64,000 bases of DNA from Camellia lanceoleosa (lineage: Eukaryota > Streptophyta > Magnoliopsida > Ericales > Theaceae), in contig CM045762.1 in NCBI GenBank assembly GCA_025200525.1, positions 26,874,600 to 26,938,599 on the forward strand, in the 5' to 3' direction. A model generated the notes under the pieces. That model saw nothing but the letters and a program-made list of their open reading frames with translations. It was not told the origin of the DNA and made no database searches. The translations under genes and the position numbers were made by a program. Within the stretch, counting starts at the first letter, position 1, and every line of letters begins with the position of its first letter. Positions 23,495 through 35,426 of this stretch are shown in pieces.

Positions 23495-24545
23495 GGATAA
23501 TGCAAATGGCTGAAGCATCATCCTCCGAGGCAGAATGGCGGACTTGAACAAATGATGGGCGGTAATTGAAAGATTAGACCGACAAGAACCAACACCCCAC
23601 CTCCTCCTCCTCCGGTGCAGGCAAAACAGAATGCACCAAATGTGAATGTGAGCGTTAATGAGATGGATATTATTGCCTTGACTCGAAATTGACAAAATGA
23701 AACCGCCGTCCTTTCGGGAGGCTTAGAACCGTTAAAGGTGAAGCTTGGGTTCTCGGCGAAAAATTGTTTGAAGTGTTTAGTGCTCGAAGCACACAAGGTA
23801 TTGTTAGCCACCTTTACCCTCTGAGGAAGAAGCTAGAAGGTGGTGGATGTTGACCCGTGATGCAAACAACCGTAATGACTTGGGCTCGATTCAAGGAGTC
23901 CTTCTTTGAAAAATATTTTCCTCGGTGTATCGAGAGACGAGAAAAAGTGGCGAGTTTGAGCAGTGCGACAGGGCAAATTGTCGATTCGAGTATGAGAGGC
24001 AATTTACCGAACTTGCGAGGGATGCACCACATATGGTGGATACCGATTACAAGAAGGCCAGGAGATTTGACGGCGGACTCAATCTTTGCTATCTGAGGAT
24101 CGGATAAATGTTCTGAAAATGCCAACTTATGTAGGTGTTCTCGACCGGGCTTTGATGGCCGAGGTAAATATTGTAGCAGTGAAACAATCAGAAACACCGA
24201 CAAGTGAGTGGCAAGGAAAAAGGCAAGGTTTCAAGTTTAAGAAAGGCAAGCATAACTCAGCCAACAAGAAAGCGAGAATCTGGGTCGACGACCGTGACCA
24301 AGGGCGGGTTCACTCCACCGTGCTCTACATGTGGCAACAAACACAAGGGAGTTTGCTATCAGGTTTCTGGAGCTTGTTTCAGATGTGGCAAAGTGGGCCA
24401 CAGAATTAAAGATTGCCCTTCAGCTCCACCAGCTAGTGGTAAAGCTGCACCGAGTGCAGCAGCATCAAATGTAGCCCCGAAGCCTAACCCCAAAACTACC
24501 GGGAAGGAGCCTATGAGGCAGGGCCGAGTATTTGCCCTAATCTAG
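23495..24545 (+). pseudogene. gypsy Gag, frameshifted
   Basis: A Gag core with a TWARFKESFFEKYFP-like segment (23878-23925) is followed by a basic region. A zinc-knuckle region lies in the frame at 24204-24545: CSTCGNKHKGVC, then the CCHC box CFRCGKVGHRIKDC (24378-24419). A proline/alanine-rich stretch leads to the end. The frame changes several times between 23500 and 24200. Gag would build the particle that packages element RNA. Confidence 0.8.
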
Positions 24546-24568
24546 GGAGGCGTTGAAATCCGAGACCG

Positions 24569-27500
24569 TTGTGTCGTATCCTCTCTATTTGTGCTCAAAA
24601 TGCATATGTATTGATTGATTCAGGGTCTACACATTCTTATGTGTCACATGCTTTTTCGCGTAAATTGAATAGACCCTTAGAACCCATGAATTACTTGCTA
24701 GCTGTATCATCACCTGTTGGGGGATCCATGACATGTGCATATATGTATCCTGCTTGTGAGATTATTGTTGGGGATATGCACCTATTTATTGATTCTTGCC
24801 ATTGAACATAGATCATTTTGATGTGATATTGGGGATGGGTGGTTACAAAAATATCATGCTACTATCGATTGTGTGACCAAGCAAGTTGTTTTCCGTCATG
24901 GGTTTACGAATTTGTATTTAGTAGAGTTGGAGTAGTACCTCCTCCATATCTGAATTCTTCTGTAAAGGCTGTCAAACTGATTAGAAAGGGGTGTAAGGGC
25001 TATCTGTGTTCTATCTTGTTGTATGCACTCTTGATAATGTTAAAAGCGATGTGAATTGCATTCCTATAGTTAGAGAATTCCCGGATGTATTTCGGATGAT
25101 CTACGAGGATTTGATTGTGAGGAGATTGAGTTCATTGTTGATGTAGTACCGGTACCAATTATCGAAAGCTCCCTCTGAGAATGGCTCCAACCGAATCGAA
25201 AAGCTGAAGGTACAATTGCGAGGCTATTTGGACAAGAAATTTATCGGGCCTAGTACTTCACCGTGGGCGCTGTTTTATTTGTGAAGATGAAAGATGGCTC
25301 ACTAAGCGTGCATTGATTACATGTTGAATAAGGTAACTGTAAAGAACAAATATCCTTTACCGCGTATTGATGACCTGTTTGATCAGTTACAGGGTGCACA
25401 AGTGTTTTCCAAAATTGACCTTAGATCGGGGTACCATCAATTGAAAGTCAAACCGGAAGACATTGATAAAGCGCTTCGAGCGAGGTATGGCCATTATGAA
25501 TTTTTAGTTATGCCATTGAGTCACGAATGCCCAATTTGCATTATGGACCTTATGAGCGTAATTTTCAAACCATACCTTGATGACTTCATTGTAGTATTTA
25601 TTGATGACATATTGATATATTCTAAGAGTAGAAGAACATGAACGACATCTGAGACTTGCCTGCAAACCTTAAGAGAAACGGCGTATGCTAAAGCTGTCTA
25701 AGTGTGTATTTTGGCTTGACCATGATATGTAATTCGGGCACGTAGTTAGATAAGATGGAATTTCTGTTGATCCGCAGTAAATTGAAGCCGTAGTGAAACG
25801 GCCTAGACCAACAAATGTGCCTGAAGTCCGAAGCTTTTGGGGATTTTGGATACTCTGAAGATTTGTCAAAGATTTCTCCAAAATTGCCTTCCCACTGACT
25901 CAACTGACACAGTAAGGTAGACGATATGACTAGACTCAGCAGATGGAATGAGCATTTCAGGACTTGACCACTAGACTTGTGACAGCACCAATTCTGACTC
26001 TACCTACAGGTACTGATGGTTACTGCTTGTTTTTAGTGATGCCTCTCATAAGGGTTTGGGATGTGTTTTAATGCGAATGGGAGAGTTATTGCTTATGCTT
26101 CGGCAGTTGAGACCGCATGAAAAGAACTACCCAACACATGATTTAGAGCTTGCATGATGGTTTTTGCATTGAAAATCTGGCGACACTATTTGTATGGAGT
26201 AACATGTGAAGTCTACACCGACCACAAGAGCACAAGTACTTTTTCACCAGAAGAAGCGAATATGAGGCAATGGAGATGGCTTGAACCGATCAAAGACTAT
26301 GACCTCTGATTTAGTACCATCCAGGAAAAGCCAACACCGTTGCCGATGCTTTGAGCCGAAAATCGATTACCAACTTAGCCTGTTTGCTAACTGGACAGAA
26401 AGAGTTGCTTCTTGATCTGGAAAAGTCTGAAATTGAAATCGTTTTGAAGGAACAAGGTGGAATCTTAACTGCTATTTCTGCTCAACCAGCCTTGATTGAG
26501 GAAATTAAAGAAAAACAACAACTGGATGATTACTTGAAGAAGGTTACTGAAGAAAGGGATTCAAAACCGAGACCGGGGTTCAAATTTGAGAACAATATAC
26601 TGAAATTCCAAGGCAATTTGTGTGTACCAAATGACATTGAATTGAAAAGAAGAGTTACGCAAGAAGGCCCGATTCAAGTTCTCTATTCACCGGGGAATAC
26701 GAAAATGTACCAAGGTTTGAAACAAAATTTCGGTGGCGAGGAATGAAGAAGGAGATCGCCGACTTTGTGTCTAAGTGTCTCCATTGTCAGCAGTCAAAGT
26801 GAACATCAACGACTGCCGGATTCGCAACCCTTACCCATACGAGAATGGAAATGGGAGCATATCACGATGGATTTTATCGTTGGATTACGCGCTCAGAAAG
26901 GTATGGACTCTATTTGGGTTATCGTTGATAGATGACTAAATCGCACACTTCTTACTGTCAAGACAATCTATAATGCGGACAAACCGGTACATTATCTATA
27001 TTGATGAAATTGTGAGATTGCATGGAGTGCTGTATCTATTGTTTCGAGGATTGAAGTTTACATCGAGGTTCAGCGAGCCTCTGATTGCATTGATCTTGAA
27101 TTGAGGTGAGTAGTGCCTATCATCCTCGACAGATGGACGATGCGAAGGACAATCCAAACTCTAGAAGACCCTCGAGAATGTGTGTCTTGGACTTTCGTGG
27201 AAATTGGGAAAGTCATCTGCCGTTGGTGAATTCGCCTAACAACAACTACCATTCGAGTCTTGGAATGGCGCCTTCGAGGCATTGTATGGCGAAAATGTAG
27301 ATCTCAATCTGGGGCGAAGTTGGAGATGGGCCGTTGCTTGGGCGAAATTGTTTATGAAACAACCGAAAAGGTAAAAGCGTCTGACAAAAGGCGAAAAGCG
27401 CAGTGAAGACAGAAAAGCTATGCCGATGTCGAGAGGCGCGATAGAGAGTATGAAGTGGGTGATCACGTCTTCGTGAAAGTGACACCAATGAAAGGCGGAC

Positions 27501-27915
27501 TCGTTTTGGAGTCAAAGGCAAGTTATCGCCGGTATGTCGGACCGTGTCAGTTATTGAGAAAATCAATCCGGTGGCGTATCAAGTTGCGCTCCCTCCCGAA
27601 ATGGAGCATATGCATAACGTCTTCCACATTTCGATGTTGAGAGACTATCTTCGTGATCCGTTTCATGTGATCGAGCCTACCGTATTGTGTTGAGTGATGA
27701 CTACACCTACGAGGAGCGGCCTATCTGATTGTAAACCGGCGGATCAAGAAACCGAGAAACAAAGAGATTCCGCTAGTGAAAGTAGGTAGCAAAACCATGG
27801 TGGTGTGTATGCCACTTGGGAGAGGGAAGATGACATGGCTAGGCGATATCCGGATTTGTTCCCGCTGAATCCTGTTTTCTTCCAAACTGAAGGTAACTCG
27901 AGTTTAGAGGACTAA
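24569..27915 (+). pseudogene. gypsy Pol: protease, RT, RNase H, integrase, chromodomain
   Basis: In order: retropepsin DSGSTHSYVSHAF (24620-24660); RT from about 25150, with [27 protein letters not shown] and the catalytic [11 protein letters not shown] (25590-25635); RNase H (about 25990-26360), with a [17 protein letters not shown] start and YTDHKS; and an integrase His-Cys and core region (about 26640-27600). A VFHISMLR-like segment ends integrase (about 27620). Then comes a chromodomain-like tail with EIPLVKV, ATWERED and RYPDLFP, ending at the stop at 27913-27915. At least ten frame changes are needed to read it through. The motifs themselves are intact in sense. Confidence 0.88.
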
Positions 27916-27924
27916 ACTCCTTAT

Positions 27925-27936
27925 AAGGAGGGGAGA
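27925..27936 (+). other. gypsy polypurine tract
   Basis: AAGGAGGGGAGA lies one base before the 3' LTR and is the expected plus-strand primer site. Confidence 0.85.
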
Positions 27937-27937
27937 C

Positions 27938-30278
27938 TGTAACAACCCTCGTATCGATTACCATATAACCACTGAATTATATACTGATTACTGATAAACC
28001 GGATTGTTAATGACTGATAATTGAACTGATTAAAATCTTGGATGAACCGATTGAAATCAATCAAATCTGAATAAATTTACATACTGAATTGCATGTTTTA
28101 TCTGCTGATTGTTTGACTACCTGTTTATATGTATGTGTTTAAACTGCTAATTGAAGGCCTTATCGGCGGCCGATTGAGAAACCGTTTGATGTTTTAGACT
28201 CAGTGTAATATTTGTGATTTAATGATATTTTTATCCGAAAATTGATTAGGAATGATTAAAGTAGGTTGAATTGAGTTAATTGAAGAGTTTGACTTAATTA
28301 CGAAATTGCCACCCATAGTGGATCATTTGTTTATTGTGAGTATTGAACCTAAACACTTAACTAAACATCTTCATCAGCCATTTTGTTGCCTATTCAGCCG
28401 AAATTAGAAGAGAGTGAGAGAAAGAGGATTGACTTTCATCCTATTTTGCTTGATTGTGCTTGAACTTTAGAGGATTGAAGTGTTGACTCCATTATTGTTC
28501 TCTTAGGCTCTCAATACAAGACTCTAGGTAAGAGAAACCTATGTTTTTCTTGTGGTTTTGAGTCTTATCTTACATGATTCTTGCTCATTTGTAGTAATGT
28601 AAGTCTTGATTGAGCTCATATAGGTTGATTCAAGATAGAATTCATGCATGCATGTAGAGATTAGTGAATTTGGGGTGAATTCATGCTTGAATGATGCATG
28701 CATGTCCATGTTTCCATTATAGTTCATGATTTCAGAATGTTTTCCAACTTTTGAGCTCTCTAGAGCAAGATTTGAAGATTAAATTGGGTTTGAAGCTCAT
28801 GCATTGCATGTTTTTAAACTTGTTCTTGAAAATGGTTTGAATTTGGCTTCGATTGATCAACCCTTGGCCCTTGCATGTACAAAATAGCTTTTGAAACTTG
28901 TAATACTTTGAGTTTAAAGTGTTTTTCCAGAATTTGGGGCCAAGAGGATGAGATTTGAGTGTTTGAATGCTTGGTTCGAACTTGGGAGACAAATCTGGAA
29001 ATTCCAGATTTTGCTTCTTCGCTCGAGCGAAGGATTCCTCGCTCGAGCGAGCCCTGCGATTTTGCAAGCTCGCTCGAGCGGGCATCGAGCGTGGTATCGC
29101 GCGTAAAAATCGAGCAACCAGAAGTTTTCCGCTCGAGCGAAGGGTTGTTCGCTCGAGCGAAGCCTTTGATTTTGGAAGCTTCGCTCGGCGAAGGAAGGCT
29201 TTCGCCGGCGAGACCCTGTTGACAAACTTTGAAAGTGCCTTCCAAGCGTATTTTTGCATCCTCATCGCATCCTAGGCATTCTTAGGCCTAGTTTAAGACA
29301 TCTTATTGAGGATTTAAGCATAGAACCACCGAGGAAATTTAGGGATTTAATTATCATCCTTTCATGTAAACTTAGTGTGTGTTCTATTGATTATTTGTTT
29401 AGGGTTGACTCACGAGGGGCGCTCTAGCTATTGATAGCCCAATCACCGTGAGTAACAGATGTGTAAAGATATGTTCAAATGGTTTTATTTTGAATACAAT
29501 CGAATCATTTATTGAACTAATATTGTTTATTGAATGAATGTATGTCCTATTTCTGGCTGTATTGTGGCATCCTTAGCACCTCTTGTTATTGGTATTCTGA
29601 GCTCTGTCGGTTTCCTTGTGGAACCATACCGTTTACGAATGATTGGCCATCATTCTTGTTGGGTCTATTAAGGCGGTCCTTTGGACCTTCTTATAGGCTA
29701 TTGGATGTACCACATATGGTGATTGATTGAAATCTTGAAGACTGAAACTCTTTTTAATGAATTGATTTCATTCTTTGTAAGGACATTCATTCATAACCTC
29801 TTTACGCTTATTGTTATTCACCGGGCTTTAGCTCCTTTGTTATATATATGTAGGTTCTCGCAATGAACCGAGCTAGGAGCGTGGGATTGGTCCCGCTTTT
29901 GTCGGCCACCTATGTGCCTCCTTTGTGAGGTTCAGGACGCCATGCCATGGCTTGGGGTGTTTTGTGTCCCCACTAGTCTCCTCTTGTTTTGTCTTGTTGT
30001 ACTTTTTGGTATAGACATTTCTTGTCTTGTTATTGAGGATTGAGTTCGTCTTGAATATCTGTAATGCTTGTATATCTTGTCTTGATGCGAATGCATAAAT
30101 GTATGGAAAATGTTTTTGACATACAGATTTTCACAGCTCAATGGACACTAGTTATATACTGTATTGGCTTCCGCCACGAACTTCTGTTCTCTTGTATTCT
30201 TGTCTTGTAGGCCTTGGTAATCTCGGATTCTTGGCGATTCTGATGCTAAACCCATAGGGCCGGGTTTGGGTCGTGACA
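27938..30278 (+). repeat. 3' LTR of the gypsy element (2341 bp)
   Basis: It starts immediately after the purine tract and ends at GTGACA before the TGTGC duplication. It keeps CTCGAGCG blocks (29021-29165), which are shortened to CTCGGCG in the 5' LTR. Confidence 0.95.
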
Positions 30279-30309
30279 TGTGCCGCGAGCTCGTAGGCCA
30301 AATTTACAC

Positions 30310-31640
30310 CCCTATATGTGGGTAGTGGTTATGAGATATATGATTAGTGGTTATGATATATGTGATATTGATTATGAAACAAAGGGTGCTGGTTATGAGA
30401 TGTGGTTATAACATATGTAGGTAAAGGTAATGACATATATGATTAGTGATTATGAGATATGTGATTCTGGTTATGAGCAGAGTGGTATAGTTATAAGTCA
30501 AAGGGTGTTTGGTTATGAGATATGTGATTAGTAGTTATGAGATATATAATGTTGGTTATGATCAAAGTGGTGTGATTATGAGATATGTGATTAATAGTTA
30601 TGATATATGTGATGTTGGTTATGAGATATGTGGGTAATGGTTATGAGTAAAATGGTGTCAAAGGGTGAATGGTTATGCTATACGTGTTAGTGGTTATGAG
30701 GTATGTGGGTAATGGTTATGAGCAAAGTGGTGTCAAAAGGTGTTTGCTTATGCTATATGTGTTAGTGGTTATGAGATATGTGGGTAATGGTTATGAGCAA
30801 AATGGTGTCAAAGGGTGTTTGGTTATGCTATATGTGTTAGTGGTTATGAGATATGTGAGTAATGGTTATAAGTAAAGTGGTGTCAAGGGGTGTTTGGTTA
30901 TGCTATATGTATTAATGGTTATGAGTTATGTGGGTAATGGTTATGAGCAAAGTGGTGTCAAAGGGTGTTTGGTTATGCTATATGTATTAATAGTTATGAG
31001 TTATGAGATATTGGTTATGTGACTAGTAGTTATAAAATATGTGATATTAGTTATTAGATATGTCACTAGTGGTTATGAGATATGTGATGTTGATTATGAC
31101 TCAAAGAGGCTGGTTATGAGATGTAGTTATGATTCATGTGGGTCGTAGTTATGAGATATGTGATCAATGGTTATGAGATATGTGACTAATGGTTATGAGA
31201 TATATGATGTTGGTTATGATCAAAGTGGTGTGGTTATGAGCAAAAAGATGTTAATTATGAGATATGTGACTAGTGGTTATGAGATATGTGATGCTGGTTA
31301 TGACAAAAAAGTGTTGATTATGAGATATGTGATGTTGGTCATGACTTAAAGGGGTTGGTTATAAGATGTGATTATGATTTATGTAAGTAGTAATTATGAG
31401 ATATGTGATCAATGGTTATGAGATATGTGATATTTGTTATGAGCAAAGTGGTGTTGGTTATGAGATATGTGACTATGATAATGAAATATGTGATATTAGT
31501 TATGAACAAAATGGTGTTGGTTATGAGATGTAGTTATGAAATATGTGATATTAATTATGAACAAAATGGTGTTGGTTATGAGATGTGGTTATAACTAAGT
31601 TATGATCAATTTGATTATAGTTATGAAGAAATATGATTTT
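30310..31640 (+). repeat. GTTATGA minisatellite
   Basis: About 1.3 kb built from modules of the form GGTTATGAGATATGTGATG. Between 30669 and about 31040 there are five copies of a 75-bp higher-order unit (starts near 30669, 30746, 30821, 30896 and 30971). As 75 is divisible by 3, one frame stays open and encodes a 25-residue repeat (MLYVLVVMRYVGNGYE...). I regard this as a by-product of the repeat, not a gene. Confidence 0.9.
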
Positions 31641-31654
31641 GGCTCATAACTATA

Positions 31655-31683
31655 AAAAGTGACCTGTTTAGCAGGTCACTTTT
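31655..31683. repeat. perfect hairpin at the minisatellite edge
   Basis: AAAAGTGACCTG, a 5-base loop, then CAGGTCACTTTT: a perfect 12-bp stem. It sits exactly where the minisatellite stops and the duplicated segment begins. It could be a transposon end or a cruciform; it lacks a run of T directly after it that would suit a terminator in this setting. Confidence 0.8.
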
Positions 31684-32280
31684 AATGATGTGGCTCAATC
31701 TTAGTCATTGATTTTCTATGTACCGTACATTTTTTGAACAAAATGTACTATAAACCTTCCCTTGATGATTTGGTCAATTTCAATATAGCCATGATGGATA
31801 AAGATGAGATTTTGAAAGTAAAAATTAAATATTACGTTATAAATAATATGTAAAATTATTATTTAATAGTAAAATATTATATAGAATGATGTTACTTAAA
31901 TATAATGCATTATATCACTGTTATTATTGAAAAAAATAATTATTATTTTGGATTTGGCAAGTTTTGAAGTGGATCGGCTTCAATAATTTGAATGGTTGAT
32001 CAGTCTATTTCAAATTAATTTTATTTTTTCAAATATATGTATTTATATGTCATATGTGTACACATCTAAGTATTTTCTTAGAATTAATTACATTTCAGTT
32101 GAGTAATTAAATACTAATTATAAATAAAAAAAATTAAATTAATTACATTTCAGTTGAATAATTAAATAATAATTATAGATAAAATATTTTTTAATATAAG
32201 TCTACCTAACACGACAAACAGTGGCATCATATACATAAATAAACTTACACTAAGAAACTTTCATTCTATTAAAAAAAAAT

Positions 32281-32537
32281 GGGTAAATTACTGACACTCT
32301 TAAGATTTATATTTATTACAGTTCTCCCCTCACATTTGAAAAGTTACATTAACCCGTATTAATTTAATTTTATGTATGATGATCATTATGATGAGAGAGA
32401 AACTGTTATGCAACGTTAAATCTCATAGAACAATTTGTAATGAAACTTTAAACCTTAAAGAGGGGATGTAATTTTCAAAAAGTAAAGAAAAAATTGTAAT
32501 AAATATAAATTTCAGAAGGTGTCCATGTAATTTATTC
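32281..32537. mobile_element. Mutator-type MITE, 257 bp
   Basis: Ends GGGTAAATTACTGACAC and (complement) GAATAAATTACATGGACAC form an imperfect terminal inverted repeat that continues through TTTATATTTATTACA. It is flanked by AAAAAAAAT on both sides (32272-32280 and 32538-32546), and copy B lacks it. The 9-bp duplication fits Mutator-like elements. A related partial copy lies at about 38690-38785. Confidence 0.75.
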
Positions 32538-32730
32538 AAAAAAAATTAATTAATTAAATTCTACTACCCGACTTATTTGAGATTTTTATTTGATTTTTAT
32601 AGGTGCATATTGACTTTTCAACATCTCTATTTCTTGGAAGTCACGAACTTCAACTGCAGAAAAGAAGGAAACGTACCATTATGAAATTATCATCTAATAA
32701 TAAGATATCACGGTCTTATTTAAATGTAAT

Positions 32731-32817
32731 TGTGAGGGAAGATTTGTACGGATTGTACGGCCGAGCAACGATAACGGCAGACTTGACGGAATGTACGGCG
32801 CCGGGCTAACCCTCACG
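32731..32817. repeat. left 87-bp terminal direct repeat
   Basis: TGTGAGGGAAG at the start and CTAACCCTCACG at the end; it differs from the right copy at only a few bases, including the last one (G instead of A). Confidence 0.85.
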
Positions 32818-33005
32818 TCGGCGCGGCCGGCACCTTGGGCCGGTGTGACACCCCCAGGCGTGACCGAGGTGCGGCTTGCACGAGGAGAACGGAGTCCGGG
32901 GTTACGGATGGTTACGCCGAGCTATATGGTGCCCCTGGCTAGACTTAAAGCCGCTTTCGTACAGTACCTAACTGCGGCGTCGGGGCAGAAGGCGGGGCCT
33001 TGCCC

Positions 33006-34250
33006 TTAGTTCTTGAGGCGAGATTGCTCGTCGTCGCCGAGCTCGGTAGAGGCGACTTCGGTGGAGTCTTCGTCCACAAGGCTTTGCCCGGCCTTCTCTT
33101 TCCTTTGTCTTTTGTTTGGCCGGCCAGCCTGTTGTTCGCTGGCCAGGGCGAGCACTGCCCCCTCTGTTTGTCCGTGGGCGAAGTTCCATTTGTCTGGAGG
33201 CGTGGACTCGCCTTCTTCTCCGGTGATCATAGACTTGATCGCTCGGATTTTCGCCATCTCCTGCTCGGCGGTGAGAGGGACGAGTCTGATCGGTGGCAAG
33301 TTGGGATCTGGTTCAGGGGATGGCGCACGCAGGAAGTCGGTTACTCTGCTTTTGCGCGGCGCCTGGTAGTTGTAGGTTTGCTCGAAACCGAGAAGTTTTG
33401 ACGCCAACCTTTCCTCCTCGGGGTAATGCAGCACAGCTCGGATGGCCTCTGGGTCGGCCCGATGGTAGTCCGCTGCCAAGTGTTTATCTGCAATAAGAAG
33501 ACAAGTGTTAGACCGGCAAAAGATGGCAAAAGGAATGCAGTAAGAATATAGTACGGTCAGCCGGGTTACTTACCAGCTTGGCCGAAATCCTTCCTAATGT
33601 ACCAGCCCGGTATGGGCGCCTCTGTGTCCTCATAATTACCGGACACCCAGAGGAAGTCGTCATCATTGGCTTCTTTATCTGGGTTGCCTTCGATGAGTTT
33701 TGCTCGGCCCTTCTTGACCTTGAGGTACCAGCAAAACCCACCTTTATTTTTACTAAGGCTGTATTGGTGAAAAATTTCTGCGAGGCCGAGATTGAGACCG
33801 AGCCTTCGGTTCAGCTCGGCGACGCCGTTTATTATCTTGTATGTGTTGGTGGAAACTTGGCTCGGGCAAAGCCTTGTCTGCCTCAAAAATTATGAGCAGA
33901 GCAGGGTGGCAGCAGCGGACTCCTCCCTCTACTATGGAAACGACCGTGAAGGGGCACCGATCTAAGTCCCCCCATGGCGTATCTCCCTTCCTAGCGAGCT
34001 CTAAGACTACGTCGTCCGGGATGTTGTAGTCTTTGCGGAATTCAGCCATCGCGCCGGGCGAACTGACCATAAATCGGTACTTCCCCATTACCTCGGTCTT
34101 ATTGGTGTATAATTCGGTCAAAAATGTTGTGTGGTTGCTCGGGCTTTGAGCTCCACCAGTGGTGACTCTGAAGGGCTTGGTCGGTCCTATACGTTCTGCA
34201 TATTGAAAAATTAGGCCAAGGGTTAGCACGGCATAAATTGCTCGGCCCAT
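33006..34250 (-). pseudogene. gypsy-type transposase-domain (PF04195-like) protein, spliced, one frameshift
   Basis: Exon A (34250 or about 34201 down to 33574) encodes NIPDDVVLELARKGDTPW, CPFTVVSIVEGGVR and then, after a one-base frame change near 33885, PSQVSTNTYKIINGVAELNR, KGGFCWYLKVKKG and a GWYIRKDFGQAGK end. A clean 86-bp intron follows (33573-33488, GTAAGT to TTATTGCAG). Exon B (33487-33006) starts DKHLAADYHRADPEAI and ends in a basic KRQRKEKAG then acidic tail. The order matches the plant putative gypsy-type transposase domain family, proteins of unknown biochemistry usually found in transposons. The ATG at 34250 may itself lie in an intron, because AATATGCAG at about 34202 looks like an acceptor. 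Confidence 0.65.
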
Positions 34251-35339
34251 TATGGAAATCCTAGCTAAAGGGGCTCTAGGTGCTCGGCCGGTCTATTATA
34301 TATCTCGGCTCGTCGGCATGGCTGATTTAGCCTCCTAGTTTGGTTATAGCTCGGCTGAGACCAATTGAAGGATCAGGTTGACCCTCCAGCTCGGTCAAGG
34401 TTGGTCGTAGGTTTCAGTGTTCTAGTTCGGTCAACTCTTCTCGCTGATCTAATGGAGTATTTAGCCCGGTCGCGGCCTCAACGAGAGGCTACAAACCGTT
34501 TTTTGATCGGTCAAAGCCCAAATTGCGGATCAAAATGAGCATTTAGCTCGGTTCTACCCAGATTCAAGCTGTTCATCCCATTTCTGAGATGAATCCACTC
34601 AAACCCAGGAGGAACAAGGGCGTGAAGGCCCCATCCACTCCCACAGTTTTCGTTCGACCTAGGGTGTAAGGGTTCTAAAAGCAAAGGGCCTTGAAGGCCA
34701 CAAGCAGAAATCAACAAGAAGCAATAAGCACGAAGAACAGTGGAACAGGAATGAAAAACGTGCTTGAAGAACTTGAAAACAAAAACTGAAAATGCAGTGG
34801 CGGTGAAGAACTTACCAGAAAACGAGGGAGGGCCTCGAGAGCTTGAAGCACAGCGTCAAAAATGGCGAGGTCGAACGAGTGAGGAAGCAACAGAGAAAGG
34901 GTTGCAGGAGTTCTTGGAGGCTAGGGTTTTTTGGAGCTCAAATGAAAAGGTAGGAAAAGTGAAGGGACAAAACCCTTCGAATAGGGTTTAAAGAGTGGGG
35001 GGAAACCCAAACGGCTGCGCCGTTTGAATTCAGCGCGTGCCAGACGGCTGGCTGCACGACCCAATGGCCTGATGACACGTGGCTCTGGCAACGCGGCTGT
35101 CAGTACGGCTGTACGACCTTTGATGGGACTGCACAGATAATGGCCGGCCAATTGGGGTAGCTCGGCGACTGGAGTGTCCCTAATTGAGGCTGCTCGGCGC
35201 AGCAGTGTAACAATTCAACCATGGTTCGGCGACAGACATGGCCTCGCTCAAGCTCGGCCTGGCGGGGGTGCGGCTCAATCACTGCTCGGACACATCGGTA
35301 AACCCAATCACGATAGCTTGGATGGGTTTAGGGGGCAAT

Positions 35340-35426
35340 TGTGAGGGAAGATTTGCACGGATTGTACGGCCGAGCAACGATGACGGCAGACTTGACGGAA
35401 TGCACGGCGCCGGGCTAACCCTCACA
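35340..35426. repeat. right 87-bp terminal direct repeat
   Basis: TGTGAGGGAAG to CTAACCCTCACA, followed at once by the GTAAT target duplication. Confidence 0.85.

Larger units (their letters stand above)
20956..30278 (+). mobile_element. complete Ty3/gypsy chromovirus (Tekay/Del-like), 9.3 kb
   Basis: Two long direct repeats (20956-23302 and 27938-30278) start TGTAACAACCC and end GTGACA. Both sides are flanked by TGTGC (20951-20955 and 30279-30283), the 5-bp target duplication. Inside are a primer-binding site, gag with a CCHC knuckle, protease, RT, RNase H, integrase, a chromodomain-like end and a purine tract. Integrase after RT, the very long LTRs and the chromodomain fit the Tekay/Del clade. 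The coding region has many small frame breaks, as displayed here. The matching target duplication shows the insertion has not recombined. Confidence 0.95.
32731..35426. mobile_element. element with 87-bp terminal direct repeats and an internal gene
   Basis: Nearly identical 87-bp direct repeats (32731-32817 and 35340-35426) begin TGTGAGGG and end CCCTCACA (CCCTCACG in the first). GTAAT flanks both sides (32726-32730 and 35427-35431). Copy B gives the empty site near 48015. LTR-like ends with a 5-bp duplication point to an LTR-type element with extremely short LTRs, TRIM-like but 2.7 kb long. A purine tract-like TTTAGGGGGCAA lies before the right repeat, so the element may read rightwards, with its gene on the opposite strand. 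I see no clear tRNA primer site. The interior is far more GC-rich than the flanks. Confidence 0.8.

Noticed and set aside
20751..30313. A hAT element hosting the gypsy insertion
   Set aside because: The rejoined ends look hAT-like (CAGGGGGGCAAG and the complement TAGGGGTGTAAA), but no 8-bp duplication is present and the termini differ.
30669..31594. Open frames of 60-68 codons with MRYV repeats
   Set aside because: They follow from the 75-bp repeat unit being divisible by three. There is no start context, conservation or domain.
31655..31683. The perfect hairpin as a terminator or CRISPR-like unit
   Set aside because: It is a single copy in a plant nuclear context without a transcription unit. 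CRISPR arrays do not apply here.
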